From the IMG/VR virus record IMGVR_UViG_3300031576_000036, positions 1 to 64,000 of that record: a stretch of DNA of 64,000 nt; one strand, written 5' to 3'. Shown one piece after another: positions 40,991-49,367 of this stretch (the first letter of the stretch is position 1; each line of letters opens with the position of its first letter). The notes under the pieces are model-generated. The model was not told the DNA's origin and did no database searches. It saw only the letters and a list, made by a program, of their open reading frames with translations. The stretch is from a virus. The position numbers and the translations under genes are program-made.

Positions 40991-41809
40991 CTAAAAGACC
41001 TTGCTCACGCCAATGGTTCCTCGGAACTGATTTGAGCCGACTGGGAATATGGAGCGTTGGCGCTGATATTCGATACCTAGGCGTCCGCGCCAGGATTTTC
41101 CAAGTGGAATGTAAGCGTCGCCCCGTAGAACGTGCGCGCGAAGTTCGGCGGCGGAAACTACGTCCGGGAAGGCGTAGAAGTATTGGAGAACGTACTTGTC
41201 TTGGAAGTTGACGCCTGCGCCCAAGGTAGGTGAGAGAAACGCTTGTTTGATGATCTGGAGTTTGTAGCGAGTAAGATCAAGTCCGGCTGTGACGAAGGGC
41301 TTCAAGCCGAAGAATCCATTGTTAATCGGATAGTAACGAACTTCCCCGCGTGCGCCAACCGTATGCGCGGTTAGTGAAGTGGGTTCGTCTTTGAAGCGAT
41401 TGAAATTCAATCCTCCTACAGCAACCACTTTAGTCCCAACTGGAACCGAGCCATCAACCCCGATGCCGAATTCCGTTCCTTGATTGCGGTTGTCCGAAGT
41501 GGTTCCGCCGCTGATGTGCAACCCCACTTGTCGCTCTTGCGCAACTCCCACAACCGCCAACGCCATCACCAACGCAAGCGCGCTCGTAGAAGTCTTGGTT
41601 GCAGACGTAGACGCCAACGGAGCTTTCGCGGTCCACCGACCATACAACCCAACCACGATTGCGACTAAGGCAATTGCGTCATCCAGGGAAGCGTTCAATT
41701 GCTCAGCATACTTTGGGAAAGCAATCGCCGCTGCCGCAACGAGCGCGGCCCAGAATGCCTTCGACTTCCAAAATGCTTTTGTTTCAACCTGTGTTTGTGC
41801 AACCGACAT
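40991..41809 (-). CDS. Holin-like segment fused to an outer-membrane-barrel-like domain
   Basis: 272 residues. Residues 10-70 (KAFWAALVAAAAIAFPKYAE, ALVAIVVGLYGRWTAKAP) match the two-span layout of small phage holins. Residues about 75-95 form a second hydrophobic stretch ending VVGVAQ, like an internal signal peptide. Residues 96-272 alternate polar and hydrophobic residues with glycine turns (VGLHISGGTTSDNRNQGTEF, VRYYPINNGFFGLKPFVTAG) and end in VSKVF, the C-terminal Phe expected of an outer-membrane beta-barrel. Start fixed by AAAAAGGAGAATATCTA. A secreted barrel could mask a receptor. Confidence 0.7.
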   Translation of the reverse strand: MSVAQTQVETKAFWKSKAFWAALVAAAAIAFPKYAEQLNASLDDAIALVAIVVGLYGRWTAKAPLASTSATKTSTSALALVMALAVVGVAQERQVGLHISGGTTSDNRNQGTEFGIGVDGSVPVGTKVVAVGGLNFNRFKDEPTSLTAHTVGARGEVRYYPINNGFFGLKPFVTAGLDLTRYKLQIIKQAFLSPTLGAGVNFQDKYVLQYFYAFPDVVSAAELRAHVLRGDAYIPLGKSWRGRLGIEYQRQRSIFPVGSNQFRGTIGVSKVF

Positions 41810-41973
41810 TAGATATTCTCCTTTTTATTGGTTAGAAAATGGTAAATGCTGGTTAGCATATTACCAATTGCGATAAAGGCCGTGCAACCGCATTTCGCAC
41901 ACCCCTTGCGCCAGCCGATGACGTGGATGAGTTTTGAGTGCCCGCAGGCGTTGCATTTTTGCGTATGAGGTAT
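41809..41973 (-). CDS. Small zinc-ribbon protein lacking a standard start codon
   Basis: The frame encodes CNACGH...KGCAKCGC, a clear zinc ribbon, and ends in TAATG, overlapping the next start, as real genes here do. No ATG, GTG or TTG lies upstream of the first cysteine in this frame; ATA at 41973 is used as a placeholder. The frame overlaps the end of the preceding gene in a +1 offset, so a +1 frameshift from its T6 run could also produce it. Confidence 0.4.
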   Translation of the reverse strand: MPHTQKCNACGHSKLIHVIGWRKGCAKCGCTAFIAIGNMLTSIYHFLTNKKENI

Positions 41974-41974
41974 C

Positions 41975-42715
41975 CTATCTTGAGGTATGGGGGTAAAAAA
42001 TGCGCGGATGCTCTACCTGCGACGTACCAGTTAAAGCCGCCGTTGCGCCGTAAAATAGCTCAGGCTCTGGTGAAGCGCGTCCGAGAATTGACCAATAGTA
42101 AGGCTTTGCCGTCAGTCTCACCATTCGCGGTGATGCGCCCTTAGCTAGCGCATTGATGTCGTCTGCGGAGAAAACTATACCAGGATAGATGGCGGCGTCC
42201 GCCATTCGGCCTGCGCCAAATAACGTAGAAGCATTTCGGCTCATAAAATACAACGTGCTGCTGGCAAAGTTGTTGGTATTGTCATTCGTACTGATTGGAG
42301 TCACGGTCTGTGATGCGCCATCTACATAAACCGCGCCGATCTCAACCGTCTGACTTTTATCAAAAACGATGGCATAGTGATGCCACGCCGCCGCGCTTGG
42401 TCTTGGAAAATGCCCACTATAAATACCGACATCACCCTTCAGTCCAAGCTCAAATGTTCCGCTAGTGCTGCTGTTGGGATCAAGATAGAAGCCGCCAGTG
42501 GACGCGCTGAAGTTCGCAGTAAACTCCATTGCCAGGTCGTCGTTGTTAGTGAATGAATCCCAATACAACCAGAAGACCAAAGTGATCTTGTTGACGCCGG
42601 ATAAGTCAACACTTGCTGCGCTCATTGCATCAGATGTGCCGTTAAAGGAACGCGCGCCCATCACCGGAGCAAGCAACGCGCACAACAATAGCAGTGATAT
42701 GAATAGCTTTCTCAT
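41975..42715 (-). CDS. Signal-peptide LamG/concanavalin-like protein
   Basis: 246 residues. N-terminal signal peptide (FISLLLLCALLAPVMGARSF). The body is a jelly-roll, laminin-G-like domain: TLVFWLYWDSFTNNDDLAM, AAWHHYAIVFDKSQTVEIGA, LYFMSRNASTLFGAGRMADA, with the AAWHHYA motif typical of such carbohydrate-binding modules. Likely binds glycans. Starts in the TAATG overlap with the giant tailspike-like gene, so the two are co-translated and may act together at the cell surface. Confidence 0.7.
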   Translation of the reverse strand: MRKLFISLLLLCALLAPVMGARSFNGTSDAMSAASVDLSGVNKITLVFWLYWDSFTNNDDLAMEFTANFSASTGGFYLDPNSSTSGTFELGLKGDVGIYSGHFPRPSAAAWHHYAIVFDKSQTVEIGAVYVDGASQTVTPISTNDNTNNFASSTLYFMSRNASTLFGAGRMADAAIYPGIVFSADDINALAKGASPRMVRLTAKPYYWSILGRASPEPELFYGATAALTGTSQVEHPRIFYPHTSR

Positions 42716-45700
42716 TATGGAGTCCCCCTTATTTCTACTCTCAGCAATTGCGCATCGCCGGTCATTGTGTCGCCGCCCGCATCTGCATCACGAGTTACCT
42801 TTATCCTAAAAGCTTCTCCGACCGCCAGCGAATCCATCTGCGCACCGGCGGTAAAAGTGATCACGCAATATTGCGTGATGCCGCTAGTCCCGTTGGCCGT
42901 GCAGGTCGCGGCCTGAGCCGTGGCGAACGAATCGGCGTCAATGTCCAGTCCTCCGTTGTCAATCCGCTCGAATGCGGCGTTCCACACCACATCGCCGCTG
43001 GTTGCGGTAGCCGCCACCCAAACAATCGTGAGAGTAATGCCGTTGCCGGTGTACTTGCGATCCAACGCCCCGCTGAATACAGAGTTCTCGTCGGTCGCCG
43101 CGTCGAAGTTGAGCACCTGATGGGCGTTGCGGGTGTCAAGCGTGGCGAAGGAGCTAGCGGGGGGTTCGTTGGCATTGGCGGAAAAGGTTGCCAGCGTGCC
43201 CCTATAAACGATGCTAGAGAAGGTTTGGGTAGCCGTCCAGGTTTGCGCAAGATTTATACCGGCGATGGTTATGTTAGCGTCGGGAGGAGTCAAAACGCGG
43301 ACCGTTCCAGTGGTTAAGCCATCAACCTCAAAGCGGATTTCCTTCGTGGCGTCAGATGAGCCTTCAATGATAGAAGTCGTGTCTACTACCGGCAGAGACG
43401 AGCCGCCCCCGCTCAAGTTCACCCAAGCCCCTCCAAGATAGCCATAGAAGCGATTGTTGGTGCGATCAATGGTGGTGGGGATGACGTTGGTGACGAGGTT
43501 CGCGGGGACGCCGGTAGGAACGCCCGCAGCGGATGGGTAGTGAACAAATCCGGCTGTGTCGCCCGTGACCAGCGTGGCATTGGCGAAGAACGTATCTATG
43601 ACGTTCGCGCCCCCGCTGACCGCCCCCTTGAACTTCACGTAATCAGTGGAACCGGATGGCCCCATCGAGAGATAAACACCTGTAGGCGCTGCGCCCTGGT
43701 TCTCAATCAACAATCCATTGTGAGCACTCGCCGTTGGCAGGAAATGAGCGACCAAAGATGACGTGAGTGTCATATTCGTGCCTGCGGAAGGTGAATCTGC
43801 GTAGATGGAAGCCGCTTCCCCGATAGTTTCAGCGGAGGTCGCAGAGTAGGTAGGAGCACGCAATCTAAAAACCCGCTGAAGGTTAAACGCGCCGCCCCCA
43901 GCAGTGAATTGCACAGTACGATTAAGGTTAAATAGAACGTCAGAAGCTTCAGTGTCGGCAGCGAGGGTGGTGTGCGCTCCGCCAGTAAAGATACCTAAAT
44001 TTGGTGAACCTGAAGTGGAGACGCTTTGAGTGAGCGTGAGTGGCGTGGCGCTGGCGATGGTTTGGTTCGCGGTGAAGGACTGAACAATGTTGGTGCCAGC
44101 GAGCGTGTAGTCAGCGTCTTGTGGAGTCAGCACTCTGACAGTCGCAGTAGTGAGTCCATCAACCTCGAAGCGAATCTCTTTCGTGGCGTCTGCCGAGCCT
44201 TCCACGATAGAAGTCGTATCAACAAATGGCGGGGATGCCCCTCCACCTACCGCCCACTCAAGTACGGCAACTCCACCGGAAAATGATGTAACTTTCAGGA
44301 AGTCGGCGGCTGCCGGATCATCCGCTGGCCATTTGTAAGTAACATCACTCGCAGGAGCGTCCCCAGCTTGCAAGATGGAGAAATTCGCGTCCCCCGACAC
44401 TGCCAGCCTAAGCTTACCGGTGGTCGAAGACGCCGTACCGAGTTCAAGTTGCGTGCTGCCGGTCGTGTAGCGAAAGTCGGCGCTATCAAGCAGCAAACCA
44501 CCAGTGGTTACAAAAGGCACACGCCCAGAAGTAAGCGCAGATGCCGAACCTGCAATGACGATATTAGCGTCAGGAGGCGTTAATACGCGAACCGTCGCGG
44601 TCGTCAAGCCGTCAACTTCAAATCTAATCTCCTTTGTCGGATCACCGCTTCCCTCAACTATGGAGGTGGTGTCTACAACCGGCAAGCCTCCGCCCGAACA
44701 CGCTGAACCCGTGGTGGTGAGGTTGCCACTGGAATCCATTTGCAAACACTGAGTGCTGCCGGGGGCTGCGAGTGGGAAGGTCAAAGTGTAACTTGTAGTT
44801 GTAACCCCTGGAGAGAGTGTTAGGGTGTTGCTATTGGTTGTGTTGTTGAGGATATGGTTGAGCGAAGAGATTGTGGCAAAAGCCGAATCGTCAGCTAGAC
44901 GTACTTGGATTGTTGCGGATGACCGTTTCAGCCCAGGGAACGTCGAAGACGTGCCTCCGAATTGCACCAATGTTCCATTATCTCGCAGAGTGGAATCAGT
45001 GATCTCCCACGAAGTTGCCGAGGCTTTCTTCAGGATGTTGGCCGTGTGGCTAGCGGTATTGTCTACGACGACTGGGTTATAAGTCCCGGTGTTTTTTGAG
45101 AGCAACAATTGTTGCGTGATCGTTCCCCCAGCAATGTCATAGTACAATTTGCCGTCGTTGGCGAGCGAGGCCGTGGGAGCGGAGGAGAATCCCCGATAGA
45201 AGTGCGCGCCTGCGAACGAATAACCTCCCCGCACGCTCCCACCGGAATCTTTTATCTGAATCATCTCCGCCGTCGCCGCTGCAATGGACTGTACCGTGAG
45301 CGCGACTACTGAGGTTGATCCTTGGTTGAAGGTTGCGTTTCCGGTGAGCGCGAGGGAGTCGGACGCGGCGGTGTAGGTGAAAGCTGCTTCTCCAGCGATA
45401 GCCGAGGCCCCCGTCCAGTAGGTAACTTGATTCGCCGCGCCAGAACCAGTGATAGTCCCTGAACCCACTGCCCATTCGAGCACCGCTACCCCAGCGCCGA
45501 ACGATGTCACTTTGAGGAACTCGTTGGCAGCCGGATCATCTGCCGGTAGCTTATAAAGAACGTCGCTCGCAGGGGTATCGCCAGCTTGCAAAGTAGTAGT
45601 GTTGGCATCCCCACTCACGTTTAGTCTCAGACTCCCCGTGGTAGTCAAGGGAACACCGAGTGTGAGCCGGTTGTTGGTTTTGTCCCAAGCGAAATCCGCA

Positions 45701-48369
45701 TCTCCGCCGAACGCCCCAGCGTCATTGAATTGAACGTTGGTATCCGCGCCTCCGGGGACTGAACCTGCTCCCCCACACGCGCTCCCGGTTGTAGTAACCG
45801 CGCCCGTCGAGGACATTTGTAAACATTGAGTACTACCGGGCGCAGCGACGGGGAGAGTAACATTGTAGCTGGTAGTGGTGACACCTGCTTGGATACTAAC
45901 GATGTTGCTGTTCGTGGCATTCCGTAATGTTAGTAATCCCGTCTCAGCCCCCGTGCGCCCAAGCACAACTGAAGTTCCAAAATACCCGGTGCGCGGGCGG
46001 TTGCTTGCGGATGCGCCGATGTCGCTCGCGTCATCCGTGTTGAATAGTATCCCTCCAATCGCAACGATGTCCGAGCCGAGTTTATACAGTGGGGAACTGG
46101 CCGAAAGAGTTCCGTTGGTGTTACTCCAAGTGGAAAAGAAATCAAGGTTCGGTCCGGGATCGAACTGCGCTCTCGTACCATAACCTAGTTGTCCAAGGCC
46201 ATCGGTGGTGAACACTTGCGGATTCGTTCCACCAACGCCATACGTCGCGGGAAGAATGAAGTCCTTGCGCGTGATCATTGACGACGAGGGTTGGATGGTT
46301 GCGACGACTTGGGTTGGATTCTTTAACTCCAACGCAGGAACCCGAAGGATTCTCGGAGCTTCCGTTCTTGCCCCCGCGCGCCCATAGGTAATAGAGAGTC
46401 CATCAATGTACCAAGTTCCGCCCGCGCTCGTAGCGAAGTTCTGCAACACCAGGTGTACCTGAGTAGCCGCTGCCGTAACGCGAGAAGTAATAGAGAGTCG
46501 AACCCAAGTGTTGGTAGTGGTGGTGGAATCGCCAACGTAAGCAGTGGAGCCGCCGTTGAGCCAGAAGTGCAAACGGACGTTTGGTTGTGTAGGTTGGCCG
46601 CTGGGGATGTAGACCCAAGCAGTTAGAGTAACTTGTTGGTCGAGGATTTGTGAGAGTTCGGGAGTGTTGACGGCGGCGAGCACGTATTCGGTTCCAGAGG
46701 GGACTTTTGCGGCATAGTCACCGAACTTTTTAGTTGTGTCTCCAAGCCCCGTGCCGGTTTTGGTAAGCGATCCGCTGCTGACGCCCCAATCCGTAGGTTG
46801 AGAGCCGTTCCAGTATTCCGCGCCGCCGTTTTGCAAGAGATTCACGGATGGCGCGAGCGGCGCGGGACCGGTCTTCGTAGCGTTGGCGTTGCACAAGTTG
46901 ATAATTTGGCCATCGTACATCGTCTCCACACCGTTGTCAGTGAGAGCGCCGCAGTTTAGCCCGTATTGCAGAAGTCCGATCTTGGTGCGAACGGAAGTCG
47001 AATTGATGGTAAGTATGTCAGTGGCCACACCATCAATGCGAATATCAGAGGTTCCTATCAGAGAGACATAAGTAGTTTCGACACCCTGGCCGATAGTCCA
47101 GTTGCTAGCGGTGTCTAGCCGGATGCCCGCTTCTACGAACGCGGGCGCGTTGGTGTCTTCTACGTGCGCGCCGATAATGCCGCCGTAGTTGGCGTTTTTG
47201 ATGTGAATCGCGGGGTCTATATTGCCCTCGAAGGTGCCACCGTAAATCCAGTTGTCAAACGTTCCTCCCGTGCCGGTAGCGCCGTCTATGAACAATCCTA
47301 CACCGGAAGGAAGCTCCACGATGCAGTTGACGAAAGCGTTTGCGTTCGATGGGAGAATGCTGCTACCCCGAACCCAAATGCCATTCCCAGGAATGCCGTA
47401 GGTATAAGGGTAGACGAGGGAATTGGAGACCATCACGGTGTTGAAAGTTGAGATAAGTACGCCTTCTAGGACTAGGCCGTAGCCCGCTGCGCCCGTTCCG
47501 GCTGCTATGCGAACGTTGGAGACGTAAGCCCTATCCACATTTCGTAACACCAGGCCATTACGAGTTGCATTGACGCCTCCGAGGATCGTTATTCCCTCTA
47601 TCCGCAACCCCTCAATGAGTTGCGATGAACCTTTGTCGAACACGACGCAATCACTTCCAGTGCCCATATTGCAAGTGATTGCCGTTCCGATGTCGTCTCC
47701 TACGAGATTTATTCGTTTGTTGATGGTCCAAGTGGAGTCTATGCGATACCTCCCAGTGGGAAGGTAGAGAGTGCCGCCGTCAGGAGTTGCGGCGAGGGCG
47801 TTGTTTAGTTGAGTGATGGTGTTGGTTGCGCCGGTTTTGTCGGCGGAGTAGCCAAGAACCGCGTTGACCACTTGGCGGTAGTCGGTTGGGGAGGAACCGC
47901 CGCCTCCGCTAGCGCCGGGCGCTATTTGGTCGCCACGGGTGAACGGAGTAGAGATGTTGTTGGGGGATGTTCCCCCGGAGAATTGAACGTCGTAGTTTCC
48001 CGCGTCGAGGTAAGCAAACCAATAGCCATTGGCGTCGGCGGTGAAGGGGTTTGCTTTGGGGGTGCAAGTGGGTGAGAGGCGGTCAGAACAGAGAGTCGCG
48101 GGAGTAGCAGTTCCGGCTACGAGGACGGTGACGGTACAGCTAGGGTAGGACTGTTGAACCGTGGTGGTGGATTGAGAACCTGCGACGTTGACCCGCGCGC
48201 CGCCACGCTCGCAATAGCCATCTAAGCGGCTCTTGGTGGATTGAGCGAGCGCGGTTACGGTGGAGAGCGCGAGGAAGCTAGCCAACAAAAGCGCGAGCAG
48301 TCTCAAGTAGCTCCACAAGGAGCCGTTAGAGGTTGCTATGGGAAGTGACTTCCGCGACTGAAAAAGCAT
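42715..48369 (-). CDS. Giant modular tailspike-like protein with signal peptide
   Basis: 1884 residues. Residues 20-44 are a signal-peptide-like leader (LLALLLASFLALSTVTALAQ). Residues about 160-500 form a pectate-lyase-like beta-helix (TLYLPTGRYRIDSTWTINKR, ITILGGVNATRNGLVL), as in tailspike depolymerases. A carbohydrate-binding-like domain follows (NLLQNGGAEYWNG...GTWYIDGLSITYG). The C-terminal half has repeated modules: DTTSIVEGS..TKEIRFEVDG three times, SGDAN...LQAGD.PASDV.YK twice, and APGSTQCLQM.S.G twice. It would bind or cleave surface polysaccharide. A Sec leader on a virion spike is unusual. Confidence 0.75.
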   Translation of the reverse strand: MLFQSRKSLPIATSNGSLWSYLRLLALLLASFLALSTVTALAQSTKSRLDGYCERGGARVNVAGSQSTTTVQQSYPSCTVTVLVAGTATPATLCSDRLSPTCTPKANPFTADANGYWFAYLDAGNYDVQFSGGTSPNNISTPFTRGDQIAPGASGGGGSSPTDYRQVVNAVLGYSADKTGATNTITQLNNALAATPDGGTLYLPTGRYRIDSTWTINKRINLVGDDIGTAITCNMGTGSDCVVFDKGSSQLIEGLRIEGITILGGVNATRNGLVLRNVDRAYVSNVRIAAGTGAAGYGLVLEGVLISTFNTVMVSNSLVYPYTYGIPGNGIWVRGSSILPSNANAFVNCIVELPSGVGLFIDGATGTGGTFDNWIYGGTFEGNIDPAIHIKNANYGGIIGAHVEDTNAPAFVEAGIRLDTASNWTIGQGVETTYVSLIGTSDIRIDGVATDILTINSTSVRTKIGLLQYGLNCGALTDNGVETMYDGQIINLCNANATKTGPAPLAPSVNLLQNGGAEYWNGSQPTDWGVSSGSLTKTGTGLGDTTKKFGDYAAKVPSGTEYVLAAVNTPELSQILDQQVTLTAWVYIPSGQPTQPNVRLHFWLNGGSTAYVGDSTTTTNTWVRLSITSRVTAAATQVHLVLQNFATSAGGTWYIDGLSITYGRAGARTEAPRILRVPALELKNPTQVVATIQPSSSMITRKDFILPATYGVGGTNPQVFTTDGLGQLGYGTRAQFDPGPNLDFFSTWSNTNGTLSASSPLYKLGSDIVAIGGILFNTDDASDIGASASNRPRTGYFGTSVVLGRTGAETGLLTLRNATNSNIVSIQAGVTTTSYNVTLPVAAPGSTQCLQMSSTGAVTTTGSACGGAGSVPGGADTNVQFNDAGAFGGDADFAWDKTNNRLTLGVPLTTTGSLRLNVSGDANTTTLQAGDTPASDVLYKLPADDPAANEFLKVTSFGAGVAVLEWAVGSGTITGSGAANQVTYWTGASAIAGEAAFTYTAASDSLALTGNATFNQGSTSVVALTVQSIAAATAEMIQIKDSGGSVRGGYSFAGAHFYRGFSSAPTASLANDGKLYYDIAGGTITQQLLLSKNTGTYNPVVVDNTASHTANILKKASATSWEITDSTLRDNGTLVQFGGTSSTFPGLKRSSATIQVRLADDSAFATISSLNHILNNTTNSNTLTLSPGVTTTSYTLTFPLAAPGSTQCLQMDSSGNLTTTGSACSGGGLPVVDTTSIVEGSGDPTKEIRFEVDGLTTATVRVLTPPDANIVIAGSASALTSGRVPFVTTGGLLLDSADFRYTTGSTQLELGTASSTTGKLRLAVSGDANFSILQAGDAPASDVTYKWPADDPAAADFLKVTSFSGGVAVLEWAVGGGASPPFVDTTSIVEGSADATKEIRFEVDGLTTATVRVLTPQDADYTLAGTNIVQSFTANQTIASATPLTLTQSVSTSGSPNLGIFTGGAHTTLAADTEASDVLFNLNRTVQFTAGGGAFNLQRVFRLRAPTYSATSAETIGEAASIYADSPSAGTNMTLTSSLVAHFLPTASAHNGLLIENQGAAPTGVYLSMGPSGSTDYVKFKGAVSGGANVIDTFFANATLVTGDTAGFVHYPSAAGVPTGVPANLVTNVIPTTIDRTNNRFYGYLGGAWVNLSGGGSSLPVVDTTSIIEGSSDATKEIRFEVDGLTTGTVRVLTPPDANITIAGINLAQTWTATQTFSSIVYRGTLATFSANANEPPASSFATLDTRNAHQVLNFDAATDENSVFSGALDRKYTGNGITLTIVWVAATATSGDVVWNAAFERIDNGGLDIDADSFATAQAATCTANGTSGITQYCVITFTAGAQMDSLAVGEAFRIKVTRDADAGGDTMTGDAQLLRVEIRGTP

Positions 48370-48440
48370 ACACTAAGCCTATCCTGGTTAGAAGTGACGG
48401 TTGAGAACAAATGGGGCATCTGATGTTCCTACGGACATTC

Positions 48441-48773
48441 CTACTGCTTGATTTTCATCGGAATCGGATTATTCATCGGACTGTCCACTGCGCCTGATCC
48501 CTGTCCACGCCCATCGTCCCTTGGGCGCATATCAATCGCCTGGATGGATTGGGAGTCGAAGGTGGAGTCGAGAGGTTCGGGCGTGACGGTCTGGAGCGAG
48601 CCTGGGCCGTTAGGAGTGTAGTAAAATGTGACCTTTACATTGCCTTGGTTCGGCGGCGTATTCAATGCACCCTGAACCCCTGGATTATGCGTACTGCCCA
48701 CAACTGTAGACGGAGTAACTTCCTTGACAATGTTGACATCCATTGGGGAGTCAATTTGATTTTTCGTTGGCAT
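48441..48773 (-). CDS. Small protein of unknown function
   Basis: 110 residues from ATG 48773 (CAATAAGGAGATTTGAA upstream). Polar, P/N/T-rich, no signal peptide (VTFYYTPNGPGSLQTVTPEP). Located between the adaptor-like gene and the tailspike, so a small virion or connector component is possible. Confidence 0.6.
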   Translation of the reverse strand: MPTKNQIDSPMDVNIVKEVTPSTVVGSTHNPGVQGALNTPPNQGNVKVTFYYTPNGPGSLQTVTPEPLDSTFDSQSIQAIDMRPRDDGRGQGSGAVDSPMNNPIPMKIKQ

Positions 48774-48800
48774 TTCAAATCTCCTTATTGTAAGATGTGC

Positions 48801-48831
48801 GCTATCCGATAGTTTGAGGCTATCGGATAGC
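48801..48831. promoter_or_regulatory. 12-bp hairpin between divergent genes
   Basis: GCTATCCGATAG (48801-48812) and CTATCGGATAGC (48820-48831) are a perfect inverted repeat with a 7-base loop, midway between the leftward gene at 48441 and the rightward HNH gene at 48864. It lacks a T run, so an operator or RNA stem is more likely than a terminator. Confidence 0.55.
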
Positions 48832-48863
48832 AATTAACATTCAAACCTGAATAGGAGGTCCAA

Positions 48864-49367
48864 ATGTCTAACCGCAAGTTTAAGCCAATTCCTGAACTTT
48901 CACCAGAGCAAATCGCTCGATTCAAGTCTAAGATACTGATTACCAAATCGGGTTGCCACGAATGGCAGGGTAATACAACTACGCAAGGCTACGGATCATT
49001 TCTTCTTTATCCAAGGCGTTGCTCAGGCAAGGATAAACGGTACGCACACAGAGTTGCATTCAAATTGCATAACGGGTTTATTGATGATTCATTGCTAGTT
49101 TGTCACACTTGCGACAATCATCCCTGCGTAAATGGTGAACATTTATTGCAAGGAACTCACGAAATCAATAGCGCCGATATGACTAGCAAGAAACGGCAAG
49201 GCTTCGGCGAATCACACAGTCAGGCAAAACTAACTGATAAAGACGTAAAGCAAATCCGTAAGCTTCGCAGGCAAGGGTTAATAATTAAAGACATTGCATT
49301 CATTTTCGGCGTCAGCTACGAAACCACGAGACAAGTTTTAACTGGCGAAACTTGGACACACGTTTAA
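48864..49367 (+). CDS. HNH homing endonuclease
   Basis: 167 residues, oriented against the late genes; AATAGGAGGTCCAA before the ATG. KSGCHEWQGNTTTQGYGSF, YAHRVAFKLHNGF and VCHTCDNHPCVNGEHLLQGT form the HNH_3-type core with zinc-binding cysteines; a helix-turn-helix follows (DVKQIRKLRRQGLIIKDIAF). A free-standing homing element inserted between structural genes. Confidence 0.88.
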   Translation: MSNRKFKPIPELSPEQIARFKSKILITKSGCHEWQGNTTTQGYGSFLLYPRRCSGKDKRYAHRVAFKLHNGFIDDSLLVCHTCDNHPCVNGEHLLQGTHEINSADMTSKKRQGFGESHSQAKLTDKDVKQIRKLRRQGLIIKDIAFIFGVSYETTRQVLTGETWTHV

